47,048 bases of DNA from Deltaproteobacteria bacterium. GTDB lineage: Bacteria > Myxococcota_A > UBA9160 > SMWR01. Below are positions 34,049 to 42,569 of this stretch, one piece after another. Positions within the stretch are counted from its first letter, which is position 1; each line of letters starts with the position of its first letter. The notes under the pieces were generated by a model that ran no database searches, was not told the DNA's origin, and was given only the letters and a program-made list of their open reading frames with translations. Location of the stretch: NCBI GenBank assembly GCA_019310425.1, contig JAFDEI010000004.1, positions 1-47,048 of the forward strand. Reading direction: 5' to 3'. A program made the translations under genes and the position numbers.

Positions 34049-36646
34049 TCAGGCAACGTCGCCTTCATCGAGTGTGAAGTGCTCGACGGCGGCCCGGAGG
34101 TCGATGGCCTCGGCGACCAGCTCGCGCATGGCCCCATTGAGCTTGGCCCCGGATTCTTCGGTATCGCGATTGCGGCCGAGCATCAGCTCGAGCACCGCGA
34201 CGACCTGGTCGCAGGCGTCGCTCTGGGAGCTGAGCGCGGTGTTGATCTGGCGCGTGTTCTCGCCGACTGTTTCGATGCCACCGACGAGGTGGGTGGAGTT
34301 CTTCATCTGCTCCTCGGCGCTGCGGTGCACCGATTTCGCGATCTCCTGGATCGCCTCGCTCAGGTCGCGGACCCGTTCGCTCTGCTGTGCCTCTTCATCG
34401 CTCGCAATTCGAATCCGCCCGAATTCCTCGTTCAAGTGGTCGATCAGTGAAGAAACTTCGCTGGCTCCCTTCGCCTGCTCACTTACCGCTGTAGCGATCT
34501 CGTGGATGCGGGCACCGCTCTCGTGGGTCGCGGCGGAAATGGCTTCCAGCGCCACGCCGGCTTCACCCGACAGCTCGACACCCTTCACCACCGAAGCCGT
34601 TCCCAGATCGATGAAGCTCACCGCACGGTTCGCCTCGTCGGCAACCGAAGAGACGACCTCATCGATCTCCTGGGTCTTCGATCGCACCTGCTCGGCGAGT
34701 GCCTTGATTTCGGCCGCGACCACCGCGAACCCGCTGCCGTGATGGCCGGCCTTGGCGGCGATGATGGCCGCATTGAGGGCGAGCAGGCTGGTTCTGTCCG
34801 CGATGTCGTTGATGACGGTGACGATCGTGCCGATATCCGAGGTCTTGAGCGCGAGTTCGCGCACCACACGGCTTGCGTCGTCAACCGAATCGTGGATGAC
34901 CTGCATGCCGCTGATCGTGTCGGTGACGCGATTCGCCCCCTGCTCTGCGGTACCGATCACCTGGCTGTAGAGCGACTCGGTCTCGCCGGCGCTCTCTTGG
35001 ATGCTGCGCGAGTTGGCCGCGATCTCCTGCGCCCGCTCGACCGTTCCCGTCGCAGCCTCCGACAGGCGTCCGGTATTGGTCGCCACCTCGTGAATGTTTC
35101 CGGCCATTTCGGCGACGGAACTCGCGGTGCTGTCGACGCGGTCGGAGAGGTTGGTGGTGTAGTCGTGGAGTCCTTCCCCTACCGACTGGAGTTCGTGGAT
35201 TGCAGTCGACGAGTCGTCGACGGATTCCGAGAGCGACTGTGCCGAGGTCGAGATCTCCCGGGCGCGCAGGCTCACCTGGTCCATTTCGGACGAAACGTTC
35301 TGAATGCTCTGTGCCTGCTCGCTGGCGACTTCGTTCACGGCCGCCGATGCTCGTTCGATCGCATTCGCCGTACCATCGACACGGCTGGCGGCCTTCACGA
35401 CCTGGGAGACGGTTGTGCGCAGCGACTGGGCCATTTCCTGCACCGAACGGGCCAGATCGCCGAGGTCGTCCTCCGACTCGTAGACGTCCGAGGTGCGCAG
35501 GTCGCCGGCCGCGATCCGGTCGACCTCATTGCGCAGCGCGTCGATCGCAGAGCCGAAGTCAGCCGCGACGAAACGGGCGATCAGGACAGCTGCCGCGAGC
35601 GCGACCCCGATCAAGGCGAAGAAGGCCCCTTGTGATTCGAGGAATCCGCCAGCGAGTGAATCGAGCGACGTGACTGCGACAAGGACTCGATTCGGATCGC
35701 CCGGGAGCGGACGCCACGCGAAGCCATTCGAGGTGTCGATTCGGCTGCTCTCGCCGGACGGTCGCCCGAGGATCGCGTGGATCTCGGCATCGTTGAGGGC
35801 CCCGGGGTCGAGCATTCCCGCGCGCGCACGTGCGATGTCGAGCAGCATGATCCGTTCGACCACGCCTACGCGTGATTCGTCGGCAGCCGCGATCACCTGA
35901 GCGACATCGGCACCTACTTCGACTCGGGCCGCAATCTGTTCGAGCACTCCGATTTGTGCGCCGTTGATGAACTTCTCGATCGCGACCTTGCCGCGTATGT
36001 TGGTCACCGATACGCCGAAGATCAAAGTGACGAGGATCAACCCATTGGTCGAAACGAATAGTTTTGCTCGTACCGAAACCTGGCGGGCTGCACTCCGGCG
36101 ATGCTGCGGGTCCGGCAGGGAATTCGCGAGTTCGCAACGGATCCCGCTCAGGTGGTTCTTCAGCGCGAAGAACCCAATTACCGAACTCAACAAGCCCCCC
36201 GACGTGATGGCTGCGCACAGAACGACCACCGAGTCGAGGCTGAAGTCGTCGAACGTGAGGCGGATGTAGAGTGATGCTGGAAAGCCGAACGCGAGCCACA
36301 TGCACATCGACCCGAGGAACTGGCGACGCGGCAGGTCGATTACGGCGCCGAAGGCAGACGATCGCAGCTCCATCGGGGTCTGCTCGGGCGCTTGCGCCCC
36401 GAGATACTCGCGAACCGGCGCACACCAGCGGTAGAACATCGCTCCGTAGGGCGGCATCACGACAGCGACCAGTACGCACACGATCATCGCCATCGCGGTG
36501 ATCTGATCGGGCGTGAAACTGAGCGCGGGCCACAGGAACGCGAGAATGAAGATGACCGCGATGACGTTCGTCCACGTCTGCAAGACGAAGATGTCGCGCC
36601 AGAATCGTCGCCCGACCGATGTTCGTTGCGGGTGCATATCAATCAT
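34049..36646 (-). CDS. Methyl-accepting chemotaxis-type receptor
   Basis: An 865-residue membrane receptor. The N-terminal third carries several transmembrane segments (about 20-45, 50-70, 105-130, 140-165), then another helix near 200, a 130-residue sensor loop and a final helix near 340-362. A HAMP domain (about 363-415) leads into a long coiled-coil signalling domain. Its tip reads INDIADRTSLLALNAAIIAAKAG (in parts) and HHGSGFAVVAAEIKALAEQ, clearly MCP-like, but the residues equal to Tsr Phe373, Glu385 and Arg388 are Asp, Ile and Lys. No che genes are adjacent. Starts at 36646 or 36637; no strong ribosome site. The ligand is unknown. Confidence 0.88.
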   Translation of the reverse strand: MIDMHPQRTSVGRRFWRDIFVLQTWTNVIAVIFILAFLWPALSFTPDQITAMAMIVCVLVAVVMPPYGAMFYRWCAPVREYLGAQAPEQTPMELRSSAFGAVIDLPRRQFLGSMCMWLAFGFPASLYIRLTFDDFSLDSVVVLCAAITSGGLLSSVIGFFALKNHLSGIRCELANSLPDPQHRRSAARQVSVRAKLFVSTNGLILVTLIFGVSVTNIRGKVAIEKFINGAQIGVLEQIAARVEVGADVAQVIAAADESRVGVVERIMLLDIARARAGMLDPGALNDAEIHAILGRPSGESSRIDTSNGFAWRPLPGDPNRVLVAVTSLDSLAGGFLESQGAFFALIGVALAAAVLIARFVAADFGSAIDALRNEVDRIAAGDLRTSDVYESEDDLGDLARSVQEMAQSLRTTVSQVVKAASRVDGTANAIERASAAVNEVASEQAQSIQNVSSEMDQVSLRAREISTSAQSLSESVDDSSTAIHELQSVGEGLHDYTTNLSDRVDSTASSVAEMAGNIHEVATNTGRLSEAATGTVERAQEIAANSRSIQESAGETESLYSQVIGTAEQGANRVTDTISGMQVIHDSVDDASRVVRELALKTSDIGTIVTVINDIADRTSLLALNAAIIAAKAGHHGSGFAVVAAEIKALAEQVRSKTQEIDEVVSSVADEANRAVSFIDLGTASVVKGVELSGEAGVALEAISAATHESGARIHEIATAVSEQAKGASEVSSLIDHLNEEFGRIRIASDEEAQQSERVRDLSEAIQEIAKSVHRSAEEQMKNSTHLVGGIETVGENTRQINTALSSQSDACDQVVAVLELMLGRNRDTEESGAKLNGAMRELVAEAIDLRAAVEHFTLDEGDVA

Positions 36647-36770
36647 CCAAATCAGCGTGCGGGATCCCGTTATGCGCTATCGGCGTGAGACGGCCTGGAT
36701 GTGACACAAATTTGCACTACTCGGGAACATGCGGTGATTCAGCCCCAGACTAGGGGGTCCTGGCTGCGTT

Positions 36771-36789
36771 TTGGCCGCTGTTCGGCCAA
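36771..36789 (-). terminator. Hairpin after the glycosyltransferase gene
   Basis: A perfect 7-bp stem (TTGGCCG/CGGCCAA) with a five-base loop lies 35 bases after the glycosyltransferase stop, in the gap before the receptor gene. It is compact and isolated, but the sequence after it on the minus strand is AACGC, not a T-tract. Confidence 0.35.
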
Positions 36790-36824
36790 TGCTTCCGCGT
36801 CGTCGCGGGAAAGGCTTCGCGCTT

Positions 36825-37763
36825 CTAGCCGGCTTCCTCGGCCTTCGACCAGCGTTGCCAGGCGGAGCGAACACGCCGCGCGAAGGTGTAGGGCCGCGTG
36901 GACCCCATCGCGAGCGCGATCCGCTGCCCCAGGTCGTTCCGCGTCTCCATCTCGTGTGCCAGTCGGCGTGCCGAGCGGAAGTCACCTTCCAGGATCAGCG
37001 CGTCGAGCAGCCGTGCGCGGATTTCCTCGACGCGCTGGTTCGAGCGCTGCCCGAGGAGCTTCGCGAATTCCGGATTCTGCTCGAGAACCCTCTCGGAACT
37101 CGTGAGTAGCGCGCGCAGGATCGCGGCCCGGTTGGCCGTCTTGGGTTCGCCGTGGCGGAATACGCGCACGCTCGGTGCATCCACGTAGGCGGCGGTACAG
37201 CGAATCGCGGCGCGCTGATGGAAATCCGAATCCTCGTTGTGGTGCAGGCTCTCGTCGAGTTCTCCGACCGCATCGATCGCGCTGCGTCGGAACAACGTTG
37301 CGCCGTTGCGGAGATTCGAGCATTCGAAGTGGTCGCGCGCCAGCCGTTCCGGGTGTTGGGCGGCTACCGGCCGATGGATCGTCTCTCGACCCATTTCGTC
37401 GACTTCGATCGCCGGGCTGTAGGCGAAGCCCGCTCCGGTTTCCTCGAGCGCGTCGACCAGCCTCTCGAGCGCATCCGGCGTCCATTCGTCGTCCGAGTCG
37501 AGGAACGCTACCGCGTCGCCACTTGCCACCTTCAGGCCGTGGTTGCGCGCGGCGGCGCGGCCACAATTCGGCTGACGGTAGTAGCGGATCAGGAACGGGA
37601 AGCTCGCGGAGATTCCGTGCACCACGCGATCGGTCTCGTCGCTCGATCCATCGTCGATGACGATGACCTCGATGTCTCGATGGGTCTGGTTCGCGATACT
37701 CGTTAGCGCGCGTGGCAACAGGTGCGCGCGATTGTAGGTCGGGACGATTGCGCTGACTTTCAC
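36825..37763 (-). CDS. Family 2 glycosyltransferase
   Basis: A 312-residue GT-A fold enzyme that transfers a sugar from a nucleotide donor. The first 110 residues show KVSAIVPTYNRAHLLPRALT, EVIVIDDGSSDETD, NCGRAAARNHGLKVASGDAV and the metal-binding FLDSDDEW. The middle part NLRNGATLFRRSAIDAVGEL and HNEDSDFHQRAA supply the acceptor loop and catalytic Asp region. There is no membrane segment, so it should act at the cytosolic membrane face. The last 100 residues are helical and Arg-rich. It diverges from the sulfatase-fold lipoprotein gene with a 263-base gap. Confidence 0.9.
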   Translation of the reverse strand: MKVSAIVPTYNRAHLLPRALTSIANQTHRDIEVIVIDDGSSDETDRVVHGISASFPFLIRYYRQPNCGRAAARNHGLKVASGDAVAFLDSDDEWTPDALERLVDALEETGAGFAYSPAIEVDEMGRETIHRPVAAQHPERLARDHFECSNLRNGATLFRRSAIDAVGELDESLHHNEDSDFHQRAAIRCTAAYVDAPSVRVFRHGEPKTANRAAILRALLTSSERVLEQNPEFAKLLGQRSNQRVEEIRARLLDALILEGDFRSARRLAHEMETRNDLGQRIALAMGSTRPYTFARRVRSAWQRWSKAEEAG

Positions 37764-38026
37764 GTCGCCATCTCGAGCGCGAAGCCGCTGGCTGATTCGG
37801 TATGCGTTCTCACCGGAAACTCGTATCGAGTGCTGAACGGATTCGGCAGCAACCTCGATTGGATCGGGGAGTGATCTGCGCGCCTGTCATGCCTTGGCTA
37901 TCGGCCCGAGGGCGGCCCTGCCTTAGTGTGTCGTCCTGGCAGCCAAAGGCCTCGGCTCCGCCCTCGGATACGGGTCTCAACGGGAGATAGTGGCGCCCGA
38001 CGAGTCAGGCTAGGCTGGAGAATCCA

Positions 38027-39433
38027 ATGACGCAGGCAATTTCGAGGATTCAACGCTGCGCCGCCGCGATCGCACTCGTCGCCGCCGTCGGCTGCGGCGA
38101 CGCGAAGCCGATGAACATCGTGCTGATTTCACTCGACACCACGCGCGCCGACCACCTCGGCGTGTACGGCTACGAGAAGCAGACAAGTCCGAACCTCGAC
38201 CGTTTTGCCGAGCGCGCCACGGTGTACGAGCGCGCCTATTCGACCTCCTCGTGGACGCTTCCGACCCACGCGTCGATCTTCACCGGCCTGCTGCCGATGC
38301 AGCACGGGGCGCAGAGCGACCCGTCCAGCGAGAACCGAAGCCTGGAATACGGTGTTCGGCCGCTGGCCGAGTCGTTTTCGACTCTCGGAGAGCTGTTGCG
38401 CGACGCCGGTTACCGAACTGGCGCGGTGGTGGGCGGCCCTGCGCTGCGGCGCGAATTCGGTATCGCGCAGGGGTTCGATGTCTACGATGACGACCTCACC
38501 AGCCCGCGGGATCGCTTACTCGGCAAGCGCGCCGATCAGGTCAGTCAGGCGGCGATCCGGCTGGTCGAGGGCTTCGGCAGTGAACCGTATTTCCTGTTCG
38601 TGAATTTCTTCGATCCGCATGCTCCGTACGATCCACCCGCTCCGTACGACCATGGCCTCTTGGATCCTGACGACAAGGAGCACAAGGTTCGATTGATCGG
38701 GCGACTGACTGCCGGTGACGTGTCCGAGCCGGTGGACCGCTACCCAGCGGACCAACGTGAATGGATCGCGGGCATGCTCGACGCGTACGACGCGGAGATC
38801 CGTTACATGGATGTCCACCTGGGCCATCTGCTCGACGCCATTGCGGCCTCACCGCGCGGCTCCGAGACCCTGATTGCGATCACCTCCGACCACGGCGAAA
38901 GTTTCGGCGAACACTTCTATCTGAGCCACGGCGCCCATCTCTATGAGGACAACGTGCGTGTGCCGCTGCTGCTACGTTATCCCGGTGCGAGCGATGGTGT
39001 GCGAGTCGCGGCTCAGGTGCAGAACCACCAGCTCTTCCCGACGCTACTGGCTGCGGCGGGTGTCGATGTGCCGGCGGGTGTCGATGCTCGTGGCCTCGAA
39101 GTGACCGGGGGTGATGTCCTGCTCGAAGTGCGACGCAGCGACCTGAATGTGAAGTTCTTTGGCGACTTCTTCGATCGCGATCAGATGGCGATCCAGAGCT
39201 GGCCCTACAAGCTGGTGTTGCGGACGACAGGCGAGCGCGAACTCTTCGATCTCGCGAACGATCCCGCGGAACTGCACGATCTCTCGACGCTCGAGCCGGA
39301 GCGCGTCGCGGAACTCGTCGCGAAGCTCCGCTCGGAAGCGGCCAGCCACCCGCCCATGTACGAAGAAGCAGACCGTCCGGAGTTGCGGCCCGAAACCGAG
39401 GAGGCGTTGCGCGCGCTCGGCTACCTCGATTGA
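38027..39433 (+). CDS. Sulfatase-fold lipoprotein with threonine in the nucleophile position
   Basis: A 468-residue alkaline-phosphatase-superfamily protein with a signal peptide ending in the lipobox AAVGC (Cys23), so it is likely lipid-anchored in the envelope. First metal Asp is in ISLDTTRADH (Asp37); later ligands lie in FFDPHAPYDPP and TSDHGESFGEHFYLSHG. The catalytic site reads SSWTLPTHASIFTG, placing Thr77 where sulfatases have the formylglycine Cys or Ser. It shares the SW-T-x-P-[AT]-x-AS motif and the C-terminal EEALRALGY tail with the fusion protein at 10993-14067. A GGAG ribosome site lies seven bases before the ATG. Phosphotransferase or phosphodiesterase action is inferred; sulfatase activity is unlikely without the Cys/Ser. 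Confidence 0.87.
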   Translation: MTQAISRIQRCAAAIALVAAVGCGDAKPMNIVLISLDTTRADHLGVYGYEKQTSPNLDRFAERATVYERAYSTSSWTLPTHASIFTGLLPMQHGAQSDPSSENRSLEYGVRPLAESFSTLGELLRDAGYRTGAVVGGPALRREFGIAQGFDVYDDDLTSPRDRLLGKRADQVSQAAIRLVEGFGSEPYFLFVNFFDPHAPYDPPAPYDHGLLDPDDKEHKVRLIGRLTAGDVSEPVDRYPADQREWIAGMLDAYDAEIRYMDVHLGHLLDAIAASPRGSETLIAITSDHGESFGEHFYLSHGAHLYEDNVRVPLLLRYPGASDGVRVAAQVQNHQLFPTLLAAAGVDVPAGVDARGLEVTGGDVLLEVRRSDLNVKFFGDFFDRDQMAIQSWPYKLVLRTTGERELFDLANDPAELHDLSTLEPERVAELVAKLRSEAASHPPMYEEADRPELRPETEEALRALGYLD

Positions 39434-39557
39434 TCGACGGCGTCGATCATGGCGCCGCTCAGGCCGTATCCGCAGCCGGTCGATAAGGAAGGGCGGGCCG
39501 GTTCGGGGTCGATCGAGTGACGTTGCCGACCCGCAGGCTCCAAGGGGGTAGTTGCGG

Positions 39558-40136
39558 ATGTCGAGGAAGCCGGCCGCGCGGGCGAGTGCGGCGCGCGACA
39601 ATCTGAATTTCGTAGAGGTCTTTCGCCCGGGTGCGCTCGCCGAAATCCGTGCGGGAATCCCGCCGGACTCACTCGATGCGATCGACCACACTCTGGGGAT
39701 TTCGTGGCTGGAGTTCGAGCATGATCACTGGCTGATGGATGGAACCCTGGCGTTGCTCGGTCGCGAGGAAGCGGTTGAGTGCTGGCGGCGCAGCATCGGC
39801 CACCTCATCGAGAAACCGCTGCTGCGCGACTTCGTCGAGGGTAGTTTGCGGCTCTTCGGCGCGAGACCCGGGAAGCTCCTCAAGATGATTCCGAAGGGCT
39901 GGACGCTCGCCTACCGCGACTTCTGCACTCCCGCCTTCGAGCTGCTTTCCGACCACAGTGCGGAGATCCGTTTCGAGAACATCGCTCCCGAAGCCTTTGC
40001 GTCGGAAGGTTACCTGCACTGCTGGCACGCGATCTGCCTGGGCGTCTTCGACCTCGAGAAGCCCAAGGACGGCGAAGTCGATTTCTCGATCGAACGCGAT
40101 CACTCGCTCGCGACGGCGAGTTTCCGCTGGTCTTGA
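39558..40136 (+). CDS. Hypothetical protein, possibly DUF2378-like
   Basis: A 192-residue cytosolic protein without signal peptide. It resembles, from memory, the myxobacterial DUF2378/TIGR02265 group: an early Val/Ala-rich helix, LLGREEAVECWRRSIGHLI, then EKPLLRDFVEGSLRLFGARP, a basic WTLAYRDF segment and a C-terminal beta strand ending ASFRWS. The match is by pattern only. ATG 39558 is chosen over TTG 39552; a GGGGG ribosome site lies upstream. It follows the sulfatase-fold gene by 124 bases, and its function is unknown. Confidence 0.7.
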   Translation: MSRKPAARASAARDNLNFVEVFRPGALAEIRAGIPPDSLDAIDHTLGISWLEFEHDHWLMDGTLALLGREEAVECWRRSIGHLIEKPLLRDFVEGSLRLFGARPGKLLKMIPKGWTLAYRDFCTPAFELLSDHSAEIRFENIAPEAFASEGYLHCWHAICLGVFDLEKPKDGEVDFSIERDHSLATASFRWS

Positions 40137-40179
40137 CTGCGCTCGGCGCCTGGCTGGACTCGGGTTCTTCGACGGCTTC

Positions 40180-40827
40180 CTAACTGTCGGGCGCGTTCTG
40201 GAAGGTCTCCCAGGAGAGGCACTCGTCGACCGATTTCCGCGGCGGTCGGCCGTAGCGCCCCCGCGGCCAGCCGATCGGAATCAGGGCGCAAGTGGGGCAG
40301 TTCTCGGGTAGCTCGAGCCAGCGGTCGCATTCCTCGCCGAAGCTGCGGTGCAAAGTCGTCAGGCTCGCGCCGAGCCCCACCGCGCGGCACGCGAGCAGGA
40401 TGTTCTGAACGGCGGGCATCAGGGCTTGTAGTTGAGGCTGCCCACGGCGGGTCCAGCCTGCGACGAAGAGGAGCACCGGCGCTTCGTGGAGGTGGTCTGC
40501 TAGGTGGAGTGCGGCTCGCTGCATGCGTCGACTGGATTCGGGAAACGCGGGGTCGCGCGCGGCCTTCTGTCCGGCGGCGATGTATTCGCGGAAGGCCGGG
40601 CGATAACGGTCTGCGACCCACTTCCGGCGCGCGGCGTCGGTGACCGCGATGAATCGCCAAGGTTGCCGATTGCCGCCGCTGGGCGCGAGCGAGCCCGCCT
40701 CGCAGACTTTCCGGATCAGTTCGCGCGGGACGGGATCGGGTAGCAGCCGGCGAATCGCGCGTGTGGTCCGGATGCCCTCGAGCAGCGGGATCTGCTCTCC
40801 GATCGTTTCGATGTCGATGTCGGCCAT
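40180..40827 (-). CDS. Nitroreductase family protein
   Basis: A 215-residue FMN-binding oxidoreductase. The N-terminal TRAIRRLLPDPVPRELIRKV and the FMN-binding SLAPSGGNRQPWRFIAVTD are typical, as are the VQNILLACRAVGLGASLTTL helix and the final IPIGWPRGRYGRPPRKSVDE, which matches the IxxGxP end motif. Nitroreductases reduce nitro compounds, quinones or related electron acceptors with NAD(P)H; the natural substrate is unknown. It converges with the preceding gene and is downstream of the mscS-type gene on the same strand. Confidence 0.9.
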   Translation of the reverse strand: MADIDIETIGEQIPLLEGIRTTRAIRRLLPDPVPRELIRKVCEAGSLAPSGGNRQPWRFIAVTDAARRKWVADRYRPAFREYIAAGQKAARDPAFPESSRRMQRAALHLADHLHEAPVLLFVAGWTRRGQPQLQALMPAVQNILLACRAVGLGASLTTLHRSFGEECDRWLELPENCPTCALIPIGWPRGRYGRPPRKSVDECLSWETFQNAPDS

Positions 40828-40844
40828 GGCGAAACGCTAGCTGT

Positions 40845-40869
40845 GCGTTGGTCGCTGCGCGACCAATGC
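40845..40869 (-). terminator. Hairpin between the channel and nitroreductase genes
   Basis: A 10-bp stem (GCGTTGGTCG with CGACCAATGC, one G-T pair) and a CTGCG loop occupy the 86-base gap after the mechanosensitive channel stop. A second, partial copy of the TTGGTCGC motif follows at about 40885. No T-tract, so terminator function is tentative. Confidence 0.35.
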
Positions 40870-40913
40870 TATTGCGGCGTCGTGTTGGTCGCGATGCGAC
40901 AGGAGAATTCCGC

Positions 40914-41741
40914 TCAGGCGGCGCTGCTCTCGGGTTGCAGGTGCACGTCGCGCTGCGGGTACGGGATCGAGCAGCCCGCAGCCTCGAGCTCTTCCTTCAG
41001 CCGGCGGGTCAGGTCGAAGCGCAGTGGCCAGTAGTCCGAGCTGTTGCACCACGGGCGGACGACGAGGTTGACGGACGAATCGCCGAGCTCGATTACCGCG
41101 ACGACCGGCTCGGGATCTTTCAGCACCCGCGCCTCGGAGCTGAGCATGCGCTCGATCAGCGACACCGCGACGGCGATGTCGTCGTCGTACGAGATCCCGA
41201 TGGAGAGGTCGATGCGGCGCGTCTTGTTCGCTGAGTAGTTCGTCACGGTGTTGCCGTAGATCGCCGCGTTCGGAACCGTGATCTTGACGTTGTCGGCGGT
41301 ATGGAGGGTCGTGGAGAAGATTCCGATCTCGAAGACTCCGCCCGCGGTGCCCGCGACCTCGACATAGTCGCCGATCTTGAACGGCCGGAAGACCATCAGC
41401 ATCACACCGGCTGCGAAGTTCGACAGGGTCCCCTGCATGGCGAGGCCGACTGCCAGGCTGGCGGCGCCGATCACGGCGATGACCGACGCGGTTTGGATGC
41501 CGAACAGGTTCAGTACCGCGATCAAGACGATCGCCATGGAGGCGTAGTAGACGAGGCTCGTCACGAACGGCACCAGCGACGCATCCACCGCCGAATGCTC
41601 GAGCGCGCGCCGCGTCGCGCGTCGCAGCGCGCTGCAGAATATCCGTCCGACGATCAGCAGCGCGATTGCACCGAGGACCCGCAAACCCCAGGCCGAACCC
41701 AGCTCCACGATGGTGTCGATCAGTTCCTGGTTGATCTCCAC
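40914..41741 (-). CDS. Small-conductance mechanosensitive channel (MscS family)
   Basis: A 275-residue inner-membrane channel that opens on membrane tension to release solutes after osmotic downshock. The pore helix is recognisable as VIAVIGAASLAVGLAMQGTL with alternating Gly and Ala, followed by SNFAAGVMLMVFRPFKIGDY, the beta-domain signature and VEIGIF-like EIGIFSTTLHTADNVKITVP with NAAIYGNTVTNYS. Three helices precede the cytosolic cage, as in the E. coli protein (286 residues). GTG start with AGGAGAGAGG upstream. The gene is alone or co-transcribed with the nitroreductase. Confidence 0.95.
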   Translation of the reverse strand: MEINQELIDTIVELGSAWGLRVLGAIALLIVGRIFCSALRRATRRALEHSAVDASLVPFVTSLVYYASMAIVLIAVLNLFGIQTASVIAVIGAASLAVGLAMQGTLSNFAAGVMLMVFRPFKIGDYVEVAGTAGGVFEIGIFSTTLHTADNVKITVPNAAIYGNTVTNYSANKTRRIDLSIGISYDDDIAVAVSLIERMLSSEARVLKDPEPVVAVIELGDSSVNLVVRPWCNSSDYWPLRFDLTRRLKEELEAAGCSIPYPQRDVHLQPESSAA

Positions 41742-41925
41742 TGCCTCTCTCCTCTGCGAGTTTTCCGAGGGCGCCCAAAGCCTGGGGGATATTGATTGGG
41801 GTTTCCCCTCGATTTTCCGTTGCCGAGGATCGTAGGCGAAGTTCCTCAGAATCGTGTATCCGTAAAGTGGCTACGCTGGTGGGTTCGGAGTTCATTGCCC
41901 TCAATCCTGGATGGAGGAGAATTCC

Positions 41926-42369
41926 ATGATGCGACTTGCACTGACGTTTTTCGTTCTCGTGTTGCTGGCCTGTGGTGGCTCCGACACTGCGCAGACAGGT
42001 GACGCCGATGCAGCAAAGACCGCAGCGGCCACTCCGGAGACGGCTGCAGCGGATGAACCGTCGACTCCGCCCGTCGCGGCGGCCCCCTCGGGGGCAGAAC
42101 CCGCAGCGGTCGAGCCGCCCGTGAATCTGAAAGCCGTGAGCTGCCTCGCCCTGGTCTCTCAGACGAAGTTCCAAGAGGCGCTCCCAGTCTGTACGGCGGC
42201 GCTGCAGATCGACCCCGATAACACGGCGGTCCAGGCAGCACTGGATACCGCGAAGGGGGAGAGCGCGACTGCGGCGGCGGATGCTGCGGTGGGAAGCGCG
42301 ACCGACGAGGCGAGTTCGCGTGTCAACGATCTGACGGGTGCTGCGCTCGGCGGCTCGGCGGCGGAATAG
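41926..42369 (+). CDS. Small Ala/Pro-rich lipoprotein with TPR-like motif
   Basis: A 147-residue predicted lipoprotein: MMRLALTFFVLVLLACG carries a lipobox (LLAC). The mature N-terminal part is Ala/Pro/Thr/Glu-rich and probably disordered, followed by a single TPR-like helix pair, SCLALVSQTKFQEALPVCTAALQIDPDNTAVQAALDTAKG (in parts), then an Ala-rich end. GGAGGAG lies six bases before ATG 41926, so that start is preferred over 41911. Function unknown; a scaffold or spacer role would be guesswork. Confidence 0.8.
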   Translation: MMRLALTFFVLVLLACGGSDTAQTGDADAAKTAAATPETAAADEPSTPPVAAAPSGAEPAAVEPPVNLKAVSCLALVSQTKFQEALPVCTAALQIDPDNTAVQAALDTAKGESATAAADAAVGSATDEASSRVNDLTGAALGGSAAE

Positions 42370-42520
42370 GATCGCGCGACTCCTCGAGCCCGCGAACAGC
42401 ATGACGATGGGCCGCCTGCGCTGCCCTCCCGGCCTCGGATCGGGTGGGCTGCGCGGGCGGACTCACAGCGGCGAAGAGCACGGCGCTGTTGAAGCAGGCA
42501 TTTCGATGAAGCTCACTTCA

Positions 42521-42542
42521 CTCGCGATGGCGATCTCGCGAG
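42521..42542. terminator. Hairpin between convergent lipoprotein and MFS genes
   Basis: CTCGCGA and TCGCGAG form a 7-bp stem with an eight-base loop in the 200-base gap between two convergent stops. Without a T-tract it is a weak candidate for a bidirectional end; the rest of the gap shows no gene. Confidence 0.25.
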
Positions 42543-42569
42543 CACCACGGCGGGGCCTCACCGGGTGAC

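Noticed and set aside
37802-37990. A 62-codon frame between the glycosyltransferase and the lipoprotein gene
   Set aside because: No ribosome site, poor codon pattern, no conserved-looking segment; the gap holds mainly the leader of the sulfatase-fold gene.
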